From Curtobacterium guangdongense (GTDB taxonomy: Bacteria > Actinomycetota > Actinomycetes > Actinomycetales > Microbacteriaceae), in assembly GCF_049341845.1 (NCBI RefSeq), contig NZ_JBMPIT010000005.1:248001-312000 (forward strand): DNA of 64,000 nt. Direction: 5' to 3'. The translations under genes and the position numbers were made by a program. Position 1 is the first letter of the stretch, and each line of letters opens with the position of its first letter. This document shows positions 43,901-51,897 of the stretch, piece by piece. Under the pieces are notes generated by a model that ran no database searches, had not been told where the DNA came from, and saw only the letters and a program-made list of their open reading frames with translations.

Positions 43901-44257
43901 CTTGGCGCCGATGAGCTCGACGCCGTGCTTCTCCAGGATGCCGGCCTCGTCGAGGGCGATCGCCGCGTTCAGGGCGGTCTGGCCGCCGAGCGTCGGCAGG
44001 ACGGCGTCCGGCTGCTCGATGCGGATGATCTCCTCGAGCGAGGCGTTCGTGATCGGCTCGATGTACGTCGCGTCGGCGAAGTCCGGGTCGGTCATGATCG
44101 TGGCCGGGTTCGGGTTCACGAGGATGACGCGGATGCCCTCTGCACGGAGGACACGGCATGCCTGGGTGCCGGAGTAGTCGAACTCGGCGGCCTGGCCGAT
44201 GACGATCGGGCCGGAACCGATGACGAGGACGGAGTTGATGTCGGAGCGCTTGGGCAT
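40979..44257 (-). CDS. carB: carbamoyl-phosphate synthase large chain
   Basis: The 1092-aa subunit has two homologous ATP-grasp halves: SVLVIGSGPIVIGQAAEFDY in the first and VVILGSGPNRIGQGVEFDYS in the second. An oligomerisation domain lies between and an allosteric MGS-like domain is at the C-terminus (about 940-1092, with VDIVINTPSGASGRADG). It makes carbamoyl phosphate from bicarbonate, ATP and CarA-derived ammonia. The ATG at 44257 overlaps the carA TGA by one base. Confidence 0.97.
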   Translation of the reverse strand: MPKRSDINSVLVIGSGPIVIGQAAEFDYSGTQACRVLRAEGIRVILVNPNPATIMTDPDFADATYIEPITNASLEEIIRIEQPDAVLPTLGGQTALNAAIALDEAGILEKHGVELIGAKVDAIQRGEDRWLFKELVLESGADVARSHIAHTLEEAKAFAADLGYPLVVRPSFTMGGLGSGFAYNEEELVRFVGDGLQSSPTTEVLLEESILGWKEYELELMRDNYDNTVVVCSIENVDPVGVHTGDSITVAPALTLTDREYQNLRDIGIDIIRRVGVDTGGCNIQFAIDPSNGRVIVIEMNPRVSRSSALASKATGFPIAKIAAKLAIGYRLDEIQNDITRVTPASFEPTLDYVVVKTPRFAFEKFPAADATLTTTMKSVGEAMAIGRNYATALQKSLRSLEKRGSSFHWDTPATELDKDALLAKSAIPTDGRIVTVQQALVAGATAEEVFDATKIDPWFIDQIVLINEVAAEVAAAAELDADTIRWAKEHGFSDIQIAALRGVTEQDVRNTRHALGIRPVFKTVDTCAGEFPALTPYHYSSYDTETEVAPSDRKKVVILGSGPNRIGQGVEFDYSCVHASFALSDAGFETIMINCNPETVSTDYDTSDRLYFEPLTTEDVLEVIEAEAASGELVGVVVQLGGQTALGLAKPLEAAGIPILGTSPTAIDSAEERGQFSAILDEAGLLTPRNGTAHDLASATAVAEEIGYPVLVRPSFVLGGRGMEIVYDSTAMADYFDRMADQAIIGPDLPLLVDRFLDDAVEIDVDALFDGERLYIGGIMEHIEEAGIHSGDSSCTLPPVGLGRGEIQAVVDATEKIARGIGVRGLLNVQFAIGAGVLYVLEANPRASRTVPFVSKALGIALAKAAARIMTGTTVDGLVAEGLLPERDGAFVPAQAPVAVKEAVLPFRRFRTAEGQVVDSVLSPEMRSTGEVMGIDRDFPRAFLKSQEAAYGGLPTSGTVFVSVADTDKRAIVLPVHRLQQLGFTITATEGTAEVLRRNGIQVSVVGKFSQGGDSVVEMLARDEVDIVINTPSGASGRADGYEIRAATVAADKPLFTTIAQLGAAVAAIETIGTQHSVRSLQDYALERAGW

Positions 44258-45456
44258 CAGTTCGCTTCCTTGGTGGTGTCTGCTGCGGGAGTCGTGGCGT
44301 CGGCGGTGGCGGCGTCCAGCGGACGGCCTTCCGCGCGCGCCACGACCATGTCCCGGAAGCGGTCGAAGAGGTACATGCTGTCGTGCGGTCCCGCGGCGGC
44401 CTCCGGGTGGTACTGCACGCTGAACGCGGGGATGTCGAGCGCGCGGAGGCCCTCGACCACGTTGTCGTTCAAGGAGTAGTGCGAGACCTCGACGCGGCCG
44501 AAACCGGCGGGCGACTCGAGGACCTCGCCGACGGGGGCGTCGACCGCGAAGCCGTGGTTCTGGCTCGTGATCTCGACCTTGCCCGTGGTGGTGTCGAGCA
44601 CCGGCTGGTTGATCCCGCGGTGACCGAACGGCAGCTTGTACGTGCCGAACCCGAGGGCGCGGCCGAGCAGCTGGTTGCCGAAGCAGATCCCGAAGAACGG
44701 ACGGCCGTCGTGCAGGCTCTCCTGCAGGAGCGTCACCTGGGCGTCGGACGCAGCGGGGTCGCCGGGGCCGTTCGAGTAGAACAGGGCGTCGGGGGCGAGC
44801 GCTCGGAGCTCCTCGATCGTGACGTCCTGGGGCAGGACGTGGACCTCGAAGCCGCGCTCGGCGAGGTAGCGGGTGGTCGACGCCTTGACACCGAGGTCGA
44901 GCACGGCCAGCGTGCCGATCTGCTCGCCGACCGCGGGGACGACGTAGGTCTCGGGGGTGGACACCGTCGCGGAGAAGCTCGCGCCGGCCATGTCGGCCTG
45001 CTCGCGCACGAGCCGCGCCTGCTCCTCGGGTGCCAGCGCGGCGTCTGCGCCGCTGAACACGCCGCCCTTCATCGCGCCGGCGTCCCGGATGCGCCGGGTG
45101 AGCGCACGGGTGTCGATGCCGGAGATGCCGACGATGCCGTCCCGCTCGAGGTGGTCGTCGAGCGAGGCGTTCGCCCGGTGGTTCGACACGACGCGGCTGG
45201 GGTCGCGGACGACGTACCCGGCCACCCAGATGCGGCGGGACTCGGGGTCCTCGTCGTTGACGCCGGTGTTGCCGATGTGCGGCGCGGTCTGCACCACGAT
45301 CTGCCCGGCGTACGAGGGGTCGGTCAGGGTCTCCTGGTAGCCGGTCATCCCGGTCGCGAAGACCACCTCGCCGAGTGTGCGCCCGCGGGCGCCGTAGGCC
45401 CATCCGTCGTACCGGGTGCCGTCCTCGAGGACCAGCACGGCCCGTTCGCGTGTCAT
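44257..45456 (-). CDS. carA: carbamoyl-phosphate synthase small chain
   Basis: The 399-aa glutaminase subunit supplies ammonia to CarB. The class I amidotransferase nucleophile is the Cys in FFGICFGNQLLGRALGFG and the catalytic His-Glu pair is in FSVQYHPEAAAGPHDS. The N-terminal domain begins AVLVLEDGTRYDGWAYGARG. The Ala/Thr-rich last 20 residues are extra. Start ATG at 45456, one-base overlap with the preceding gene. Confidence 0.96.
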   Translation of the reverse strand: MTRERAVLVLEDGTRYDGWAYGARGRTLGEVVFATGMTGYQETLTDPSYAGQIVVQTAPHIGNTGVNDEDPESRRIWVAGYVVRDPSRVVSNHRANASLDDHLERDGIVGISGIDTRALTRRIRDAGAMKGGVFSGADAALAPEEQARLVREQADMAGASFSATVSTPETYVVPAVGEQIGTLAVLDLGVKASTTRYLAERGFEVHVLPQDVTIEELRALAPDALFYSNGPGDPAASDAQVTLLQESLHDGRPFFGICFGNQLLGRALGFGTYKLPFGHRGINQPVLDTTTGKVEITSQNHGFAVDAPVGEVLESPAGFGRVEVSHYSLNDNVVEGLRALDIPAFSVQYHPEAAAGPHDSMYLFDRFRDMVVARAEGRPLDAATADATTPAADTTKEAN

Positions 45457-45998
45457 CAGTTCGTCCCTTCGCCCGCGTGGTGCGGGTGGTTGTGCTTCGT
45501 CGCCAGCTCCTGGAGCGCGTGCAGTGCTGCTGCGTCGCCCTCCGGGAACCGGAAGTAGGTGTCGAGGTCCGTCGCACCTGCGGCGCCGGTCGCCGTCCAT
45601 CGCAGACGGACCAGTCCCCCGGGTTCGACCACGCGGTCGATGGCCCAGGTGGCACGGTCCGCGCCGCGGACGGCGTCCCGGGCGACCCAGCGGTCGTCGG
45701 CTCCGGCGAGGTGCAGCACCACGCCGTCCCGGTGGACGGTCACGCCGCCGCGGCCGCGGAAGCCGAGTCCGCCGGCGGTGATGCGTTCGAGCGGGGTGTC
45801 GGCCCGGGTCGTCGCGACGGTGAACCCGTCCCACGACCCGGCTTCCGGCCCGGGGTCGGCCGGCACACTGACGGGAGGCACGGATTCCGCCTGCCCGCGG
45901 GCCCGCGTCCGCCAGGTGCGTGCCATGGCGACGAACAGCGCGGCCACGGCGAGGAGGATCACCCCGCCCAGCAGCCAGCGTGCGGCGTCACCGCTCAT
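45456..45998 (-). CDS. PH-like domain membrane protein of the pyrimidine operon
   Basis: The 180-aa protein has one N-terminal membrane helix (WLLGGVILLAVAALFVAMAR) and a soluble C-terminal beta-rich domain (TPLERITAGGLGFRGRGGVT; DTYFRFPEGDAAALHALQEL). A protein of this kind sits between pyrC and carA in many actinobacteria (the Rv1382 position in M. tuberculosis). Its function is unknown. It overlaps pyrC by 4 nt and carA by 1 nt, so it is translated with the pyrimidine enzymes. The linker after the membrane helix encodes a copy of the dispersed motif. Confidence 0.85.
   Translation of the reverse strand: MSGDAARWLLGGVILLAVAALFVAMARTWRTRARGQAESVPPVSVPADPGPEAGSWDGFTVATTRADTPLERITAGGLGFRGRGGVTVHRDGVVLHLAGADDRWVARDAVRGADRATWAIDRVVEPGGLVRLRWTATGAAGATDLDTYFRFPEGDAAALHALQELATKHNHPHHAGEGTN
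45870..45879 (+). repeat. dispersed GACGGGAGGC motif, copy in the PH-like gene
   Basis: Exact copy in the low-complexity linker between the membrane helix and the soluble domain, encoding V-P-P-V-S on the minus strand. Confidence 0.6.
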
Positions 45999-47356
45999 GC
46001 GGTCGCCGCCGTCCTGGTCGTCGCCGCCGCCGCGGCGGCGACCGTCTCGGTGTCGACGAGGGCGCCGTCGAGGAGCGTGGGGTACCCCTGGTGGAAGGTC
46101 GCGACGACCCGACCCGGGAGCCGCATGCCGAGGTACGGCGAGTTCTGCGACTGTCCGGCGAGGTCGGTCACCGCGAACTCGCGGACCGCGCTCGGGTCGT
46201 ACAGTGTGATCTCCGCGGGGGCACCGGCCGCGATCGCGTGGCCGTGCCCGGCGACCTGCCCGATCCGGGCAGGAGCGCTGGACAGCACGCGGGCGACGTC
46301 CGCCCAGTCCAGTCGGCCGTCCTCGACCACCGCGGCGTGCACGACGCTCAGCGCGGACTCGAGGCCGACCATGCCGTTCGCGGCGGCCGGCCACTCGCAG
46401 CACTTGGCTTCCGCCGTGTGCGGCGCGTGGTCCGTCGCGACGATGTCGATCGTCCCGTCGGCCAGTGCGGCGCGCAGGGCGTCCACGTCCTCGCGGGAAC
46501 GGAGCGGCGGGTTCACCTTGTACTTGGCGTCGTACCCGGGTGCGCCGTCGACCCCGGCGATGAGGTCCTCCGTGAGCACCAGGTGGTGCGGCGTGACCTC
46601 GGCGGTGACGTCGATCCCGCGGGACTTCGCCCAGCGGATGACCTCCACGCTGCCGGCGGTCGAGACGTGGCACACGTGCAGCCGCGCTCCGACGTGGTCG
46701 GCGAGCAGGACGTCGCGGGCGATGATCGCCTCTTCGGCCACCGACGGCCAGCCGGCGAGCCCGAGCTCCGACGACAGCCGGCCCTCGTTCATCTGCGCGC
46801 CGATCGTCAGCCGGGGTTCCTGCGCGTGCTGCGCCAGCACGCCACCAAAGCCCTTGATGTACTCGAGCGCGCGCCGCATCAGCAGCGGGTCGGCGACACA
46901 CGAGCCGTCGTCCGAGAACACCCGGACCTTCGCCCTGGACGTCGCCATCGCACCGATCTCGGACAGGTGCGTGCCCTGCAGCCCCTGCGAGACGGCACCG
47001 ATCGGGCGGACCGTGACGTACCCGGCGTCGTCGCCGAGGGCCTGGACCTGCTCGACGACGCCTGCCGTGTCGGCCACCGGGCTCGAGTTCGCCATCGCGT
47101 TGACGGCGGTGAAGCCGCCGGCGGCCGCGGCACGCGAGCCGGACAGGACCGTCTCGGACTCCTCGAAGCCGGGCTCGCGGAGGTGCGTGTGCAGGTCCAC
47201 GAGACCGGGCATGGCGATCAGGCCGTCCGCGTCCACGGCCGTGGCACCGGCCGCGTCGAGACCGGACCCGACCGCGGTGATGCGTCCGGCCTCCAGTCGG
47301 ATGTCGGCACGGGTGCCGTCGACCAGCTGCGCGCCGCGGATGAGGTGGGCGGTCAT
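45995..47356 (-). CDS. pyrC: dihydroorotase
   Basis: The 453-aa type I dihydroorotase cyclises carbamoyl-aspartate. Zinc ligands are visible in GLVDLHTHLREPGFEESE and HVCHVSTAGSVEVI, with TAEVTPHHL, KYKVNPPLRS and the catalytic Asp in IVATDHAPHTAEAK. It overlaps pyrB and the PH-like gene by 4 nt each (ATGA). Confidence 0.96.
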   Translation of the reverse strand: MTAHLIRGAQLVDGTRADIRLEAGRITAVGSGLDAAGATAVDADGLIAMPGLVDLHTHLREPGFEESETVLSGSRAAAAGGFTAVNAMANSSPVADTAGVVEQVQALGDDAGYVTVRPIGAVSQGLQGTHLSEIGAMATSRAKVRVFSDDGSCVADPLLMRRALEYIKGFGGVLAQHAQEPRLTIGAQMNEGRLSSELGLAGWPSVAEEAIIARDVLLADHVGARLHVCHVSTAGSVEVIRWAKSRGIDVTAEVTPHHLVLTEDLIAGVDGAPGYDAKYKVNPPLRSREDVDALRAALADGTIDIVATDHAPHTAEAKCCEWPAAANGMVGLESALSVVHAAVVEDGRLDWADVARVLSSAPARIGQVAGHGHAIAAGAPAEITLYDPSAVREFAVTDLAGQSQNSPYLGMRLPGRVVATFHQGYPTLLDGALVDTETVAAAAAATTRTAATA

Positions 47357-48312
47357 GCGATGGTCTCCTTCGCTTCGTTTCCGATCAGTGCCAGGTACAG
47401 CACCGCCATGCGGACGCTCACGCCGTTGGCGACCTGCTCGACGACGGTCGAGCGAGGGTCGTCCGCTGCCACGCCGGCGATCTCGAGTCCGCGGTTCATC
47501 GGGCCGGGGTGCATCACGAGCGTGCGCTCGGACAGCCGCTGGAAGCGGGCCGCGGTGAGCCCCCAGTGCCGGGTGTACTCGCGCGGGTTCGGGAAGAACG
47601 CGTCGTTCATCCGCTCCTGCTGGATGCGCAGCGTCATCACGACGTCGGGGTCCTCCGCGAGGGCCACGTCGAGGTCGTGGTGCACGGCAGCGCCGAACGG
47701 GGTCGTGGTGGCGGGCAGCAGCGTCGGCGGCGCGGCGAACGTGACACTGGCACCGAGCGTGCGGAGCAGCCACGCGTTGGACCGTGCGACGCGACTGTGC
47801 AGCACGTCGCCGACGATGAGCACGCGCACGCCGTCGAGGCCCTGGCCGCGTGAGGCAGTGCCGTGCAGGCGGCGGCGCATCGTGAAGGCGTCGAGCAGGG
47901 CCTGGGTCGGGTGCTCGTGCGTCCCGTCACCGGCGTTCACCACCGGGACGTCGATCCAGTCCGCGTCGGCGAGCACCCGCGGGGCGCCGGACGCGCCGTG
48001 GCGCATGACGATGCCGTCGATGCCCATCGCCCCGAGGGTCTGGACGGTGTCCTTCAGGGACTCGCCCTTCGAGACGCTGGAGCCCTTCGCGGCGAAGTTG
48101 ATGACGTCGGCGGACAGGCGCTTCGCCGCGGCCTCGAACGAGATGCGGGTGCGCGTGGAGTCCTCGAAGAAGAGGTTCACGACGGTCTTGCCGCGGAGCG
48201 CAGGCAGCCGCTTGACCTCGCGCGTGCCGACCTCGGCCATCTCCTCGGCGACGTCCAGGATGTGGATCGCCTCGGTGCGGGAGAGGTCGGCGGTGGAGAG
48301 GAGGTGCTTCAC
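47353..48312 (-). CDS. pyrB: aspartate carbamoyltransferase catalytic subunit
   Basis: The 319-aa enzyme joins carbamoyl phosphate and aspartate. Carbamoyl-phosphate binding motif FFEDSTRTRISFE and the loop DGTHEHPTQALLDAF are intact. There is no PyrI regulatory subunit, as usual when PyrR regulates the operon. ATGA overlaps on both sides. Confidence 0.96.
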   Translation of the reverse strand: MKHLLSTADLSRTEAIHILDVAEEMAEVGTREVKRLPALRGKTVVNLFFEDSTRTRISFEAAAKRLSADVINFAAKGSSVSKGESLKDTVQTLGAMGIDGIVMRHGASGAPRVLADADWIDVPVVNAGDGTHEHPTQALLDAFTMRRRLHGTASRGQGLDGVRVLIVGDVLHSRVARSNAWLLRTLGASVTFAAPPTLLPATTTPFGAAVHHDLDVALAEDPDVVMTLRIQQERMNDAFFPNPREYTRHWGLTAARFQRLSERTLVMHPGPMNRGLEIAGVAADDPRSTVVEQVANGVSVRMAVLYLALIGNEAKETIA

Positions 48313-48890
48313 GAGGCGACATCCGACGTCTCGCCCGGCTTCTCGCTCTGCTCGATGACGACCTGGTCGGTGCCGTCCGTCTCCGTCAGCCGGAGCGTCA
48401 CGCGCTCGTCGGACGCCGTCGGCAGGTTCTTGCCGACGTGGTCGGCACGGATCGGGAGCTCGCGGTGCCCCCGGTCCACGAGCACGGCGAGCCGGACGGC
48501 GCGGGGCCGGCCGATCCCCTGCAGCGCGTCGAGCGCCGCGCGGACGGTGCGGCCCGAGTAGAGCACGTCGTCCACGAGCACGACGACCTTGCCGTCGATG
48601 CCGCTCGTCGGGATCATCGTGCGGTGCGGCGCACGGCCGATGCCGTGGCCGAGGTCGTCACGGTGCATCGTGACGTCGAGCGTGCCGACGCGCTGGTCGC
48701 GCTGATCGGCCCAGTCGGGCTCGATGCCGGCGAGGATCGTCGCGAGACGATCGGCGAGCACGGCTCCGCGCGTCGGGATGCCCAGGAGCACGAGATCCGA
48801 GCCGCCGTGGTTGGCCTCGAGGATCTCGTGGGCGATGCGTGTCAGAGCACGCGTGATGTCGGGGTGCTGCAGGACCGTTCTGGTACCCAC
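48309..48890 (-). CDS. pyrR: bifunctional PyrR: pyr operon RNA-binding regulator / uracil phosphoribosyltransferase
   Basis: The 193-aa protein has the PRPP loop KVVVLVDDVLYSGRTVRAAL and the N-terminal LVLLGIPTRGAVLADRL. PyrR binds pyr mRNA leaders when UMP is high. The GTG at 48890 follows GGAGGT by only 4 nt, and the PyrR binding loop candidate lies 16 nt upstream (48906-48919), so autoregulation by blocking translation, as reported in mycobacteria, is plausible. First gene of the pyrimidine enzymes. Confidence 0.95.
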   Translation of the reverse strand: MGTRTVLQHPDITRALTRIAHEILEANHGGSDLVLLGIPTRGAVLADRLATILAGIEPDWADQRDQRVGTLDVTMHRDDLGHGIGRAPHRTMIPTSGIDGKVVVLVDDVLYSGRTVRAALDALQGIGRPRAVRLAVLVDRGHRELPIRADHVGKNLPTASDERVTLRLTETDGTDQVVIEQSEKPGETSDVAS

Positions 48891-48905
48891 GCCGACCTCC
48901 TTCCC

Positions 48906-48919
48906 CGCCTCTCAGGACG
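48906..48919 (-). promoter_or_regulatory. PyrR mRNA binding loop
   Basis: On the minus strand CGTCCTGAGAGGCG matches the published PyrR loop consensus ARUCCNGNGAGGYU at 12 of 14 positions. It can fold as CCG/CGG and CC/GG pairs around UGAGA. It lies directly before GGGGAAGGAGG, the pyrR ribosome binding site. Confidence 0.6.
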
Positions 48920-48945
48920 GCATTTAAAGGATGCTGACGTGGTCA

Positions 48946-48951
48946 ACCCTA
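48946..48951 (-). promoter_or_regulatory. -10 box for pyrR
   Basis: TAGGGT on the minus strand overlaps the nusB stop. A start about 7 nt downstream would make a leader of about 50 nt that contains the PyrR site. Confidence 0.35.
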
Positions 48952-49401
48952 CCGGGACTCCTGGTCCCCTGCGACCGTCCGGCCGGACGGTGCACGGCCC
49001 CCGGCGACCGCGCCGAGGACGCCGTTGACGAACCCGGCGGACTCCTCCGTCGAGAGCGACTGCGCGAGCTCGACCGCCTCGGCGATGGCGACACCGTCGG
49101 GCACGTCGGCGTTGAACCGGATCTCCCAGACACCCATGCGCAGGATGCACCGGTCGAGGACCGGCATCCGGGCGATCGACCAGCCCTGCGCGTGGTCGAC
49201 GATCACGGCGTCGATCTCAGCGCGCGCTTCCTCGACGCCGGTGACGACCTGCCGGGCGTAGTCCCAGCTGGACGCACGCTCGGGCTGGTCGAGGTGGCGG
49301 ACGGTCTCCGTGGCGAGGACGTCCGCGATCGGGAGATCGCGGACCTCCGCCACGTACAACATGTCGAGGGCGCGCTTGCGGGCCTTGGAACGAGCGCTCA
49401 T
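48949..49401 (-). CDS. nusB: transcription antitermination protein NusB
   Basis: The 150-aa all-helical protein binds boxA RNA with NusE (S10) during rRNA transcription. SARSKARKRALDMLYVAEVR is the N-terminal arginine-rich helix and WSIARMPVLDRCILRMGVWE with VAIAEAVELAQSLSTEESAG the conserved core. It overlaps efp by 4 nt (ATGA). Confidence 0.96.
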   Translation of the reverse strand: MSARSKARKRALDMLYVAEVRDLPIADVLATETVRHLDQPERASSWDYARQVVTGVEEARAEIDAVIVDHAQGWSIARMPVLDRCILRMGVWEIRFNADVPDGVAIAEAVELAQSLSTEESAGFVNGVLGAVAGGRAPSGRTVAGDQESR

Positions 49402-49961
49402 TCGTTGACGCGGCCGAGGTAGTTGCCGTCGCGCGTGTCGATCTTCACCTTGGTGTCGGTCTCCAGGTACAGCGGGACCTGGATCTGGTAGCCCGTGGCC
49501 TTGATCGTCGCGGGCTTGGTGCCGCCGGACGAGCGGTCGCCCTGCAGGCCGGGCTCGGTCTCGATCTCGGTGACGATCGAGGTCGGGAGCTCGATGTAGA
49601 GCGGGTTGCCCTCGTTCATCGCGATGGTGACCATCGCGGACTCGAGCAGGAAGTTCTTCGCGTCGCCGACGACCGTCGCGGGGACCGGGATCTGGTCGTA
49701 GGTGTCGGTGTCCATGAACACGTACGAGTCGCCGTCCTCGTAGAGGAACTGGTAGTCACGACGGTCGACCGTCGCGGTCTCGATCTTCGCGCCCGCGTTG
49801 AACGTGCGGTCGACGACCTTGCCGGAGACGACGTTCTTCAGCTTGGTGCGCACGAACGCACCACCCTTGCCGGGCTTGACGTGCTGGAACTCGACGACCG
49901 ACCAGAGCTGCCCGTCGATGATGAGAACGGCGCCGTTCTTGATGTCAGTGGTACTGGCCAT
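49398..49961 (-). CDS. efp: elongation factor P
   Basis: The 187-aa factor relieves ribosome stalling at polyproline. It has three beta-barrel domains: KOW-like N-terminus with VEFQHVKPGKGGAFVRTKLK (the modifiable Lys lies in the PGKG loop), and two OB folds ending KIDTRDGNYLGRVNE. The ATG at 49961 matches the family N-terminus (MASTTDIKNGAVLIIDG). Confidence 0.97.
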   Translation of the reverse strand: MASTTDIKNGAVLIIDGQLWSVVEFQHVKPGKGGAFVRTKLKNVVSGKVVDRTFNAGAKIETATVDRRDYQFLYEDGDSYVFMDTDTYDQIPVPATVVGDAKNFLLESAMVTIAMNEGNPLYIELPTSIVTEIETEPGLQGDRSSGGTKPATIKATGYQIQVPLYLETDTKVKIDTRDGNYLGRVNE

Positions 49962-50005
49962 GAGTCTTCGATGTCCCGTTCGTATTGATGAGTGAAGTGT
50001 TCGGG

Positions 50006-50047
50006 CGGCTGGCGCCCGGAGTCGGACGGCTGGCGCCCGTGTCGGGC
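50006..50047. repeat. two tandem 21-bp repeats upstream of efp
   Basis: CGGCTGGCGCCCG occurs at 50006-50018 and 50027-50039, exactly 21 bp apart. Each copy contains GGGCGGCTGGCGCCC-like dyad symmetry. They lie 45-86 nt upstream of the efp ATG. Confidence 0.6.
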
Positions 50048-50077
50048 GCGCGCCCCGGACGAGTGTAGCCGACGGCG

Positions 50078-51769
50078 TCACTCCCGCCGTCGTGCCCGCC
50101 ACGCGTCGATCGCCGCCCAGACCAGCAGCACCACCGCCGCACCGCCGAGCAGCCCACCGGCCGCCGCGGTGCTCAACGCAGCCGTCGGTCGCGCGGGCGA
50201 CGCCAGGTAGACGATGGCGAGGACGCCCGCTCCTGCGCCGAGCAGCACGAGGAGCACCCGACGGATCAGGCCGGACAGCGTCCGTCGGTCCCGCTGGTCC
50301 GCGAACAGTCGGATGTTGACGGTCAGCTTCCCCGTCTCGATCGCCTCGCCGATCCGGTCGACACGGCGTGGCAGGCGTCGGGCGGTCGACACGAGCCCGA
50401 AGAGCTCACGCACCGCGACGTCCCGCAGCTTGCCCGGACGCAGTTGATCGCGGATCTGCTCGCGGGCGAGGTTCCGCGATTCCTCGAGCAGATCGAAGCT
50501 CGGCACGAGGGTGCGGAGGGTCCCCTCGAAGATCGCGAGTGCCCTGGCCGCGGCCACGAAGTCCGGCGGGGCCTTCAGCCGGTACTGCCCGAACACCTCG
50601 ACCGCGTGGTCGACGGTCTCGACGCCGATGCGCGCACCAGGCCCGAGTTCCTCGGCCACGAACCGGGCGATGTCCCGCCGGAAGTCCGGCTCGTCCTGCG
50701 CTCGGCGCACCGGGGCCATGCGCAGCACCGCGTCCGCGATCCGGGAGGTGTCGTCCTGCAGGTAGGACGCGAGCAGCTCCTGCACGACGTCGCGGAGCCC
50801 CGGGTCGAGTCGGCCGACGGACCCGAAGTCGATCAGTGCCGGCCGACCGTCGGGGAGCAGGAGCACGTTCCCCGGGTGCATGTCGGCGTGGTAGATGCCG
50901 TCGAAGACCACCTGCCGCAGGAACACGCGCAGGATCGCCCGCATCGGCTCGTCCAGGTCGCGGCCGGACCGGGTGGCCCGGATCGCGCTCAGCGTGTCGC
51001 CCTCGAGGAACTCCATCACGAGCACCCGTCGGCCGGACAGCTCCGGGTACGGGTCGGGGAAGCGCACCTCGTCCGGACGGGCACTCCGCGCCTGTGCCGC
51101 GCGGAGTGCTTCGAGGTTGCGGAGCTCCGACGTGAAGTCGACCTGCCGGATGAGGTCGGCCGCGTACTGCGCCGCCACGTCCTGCACGCCGATCTGCCGA
51201 GCCTCGGTCGAGGTGCGGGCCATGAACCGCACGACCCGGAGCGCGATGTCGACATCGCGCCGGACGGCGTCGTCGATGCCGGGCCGCTGCACCTTCACGG
51301 CGACCGCCGTGCCGTCGTGCAGTCGGGCACGGTGGACCTGTGCGATCGACGCGGCCGCGACGGGTGTCGTGTCGAAGGACTGGAAGACCTCGTCGACGGG
51401 CGCGTGCAGATCGCTGGCGAGCAAGGCGGCGACGGCAGCGGGGTCCGCCGGCGTCACGTTGCGCTGCAGGTGCGCGAGGCCCTCGGTCCACTCGTCGGGC
51501 AACAGGTCGTCCCTGGTCGACAGCAGCTGCCCCATCTTCACGAACCCGCCACCGGCTTCCTCGAGCGCGCGGCGGAGGTGCTCCGCCTGGCTCCGGCGCT
51601 TGTCGGACGTCTCGGGGTCGCGGGAGAAGTCGAGCCGACGGAACGGCACCAGACCGTGTCGGCGGGCGATGGACAGGAGTTCGGCGAACCGGCGCGCGCG
51701 GGTGCGGAGTGTTCCGGGCTCCGCCGCCGGCCCGGCGCCGAGGTCGCTCAGGCGGGGTGGGTTGGGCAC
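50078..51769 (-). CDS. ABC1/UbiB (AarF) family protein kinase-like protein
   Basis: The roughly 563-aa protein has the ABC1 signature KxGQ motif (GGGFVKMGQLLSTRDDLLPD), the Ala-rich loop (TPVAAASIAQVHRARLHDG), AVKVQRPG, and catalytic-loop DMHPGNVLLLPDGRPALIDF. One or two membrane segments close the protein (LVLLGAGAGVLAIVYLASPA, LLGGAAVVLLVWAAIDAW). Family members support quinone or lipid metabolism, probably as unusual ATPases. The start is uncertain: GTG at 51769 gives MPNPPRLSDLG, while the frame remains open to 51910. It interrupts the aroB-efp order. Confidence 0.88.
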   Translation of the reverse strand: MPNPPRLSDLGAGPAAEPGTLRTRARRFAELLSIARRHGLVPFRRLDFSRDPETSDKRRSQAEHLRRALEEAGGGFVKMGQLLSTRDDLLPDEWTEGLAHLQRNVTPADPAAVAALLASDLHAPVDEVFQSFDTTPVAAASIAQVHRARLHDGTAVAVKVQRPGIDDAVRRDVDIALRVVRFMARTSTEARQIGVQDVAAQYAADLIRQVDFTSELRNLEALRAAQARSARPDEVRFPDPYPELSGRRVLVMEFLEGDTLSAIRATRSGRDLDEPMRAILRVFLRQVVFDGIYHADMHPGNVLLLPDGRPALIDFGSVGRLDPGLRDVVQELLASYLQDDTSRIADAVLRMAPVRRAQDEPDFRRDIARFVAEELGPGARIGVETVDHAVEVFGQYRLKAPPDFVAAARALAIFEGTLRTLVPSFDLLEESRNLAREQIRDQLRPGKLRDVAVRELFGLVSTARRLPRRVDRIGEAIETGKLTVNIRLFADQRDRRTLSGLIRRVLLVLLGAGAGVLAIVYLASPARPTAALSTAAAGGLLGGAAVVLLVWAAIDAWRARRRE

Positions 51770-51897
51770 TCGGCCAGCATGCTCCCCCGGGCTGGGCTTC
51801 AGCAGACGGCTCCTCCACAGCCGGGAGGCTCGGCGCGCGTTCCACAGATCGGCTGGCCGCCGCCTCGTGGCTCGGTCCACGACCTCACGCTCGTCCC

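Noticed and set aside
40691..44479. Long plus-strand open frame opposite carB
   Set aside because: Shadow of carB, no recognisable protein.
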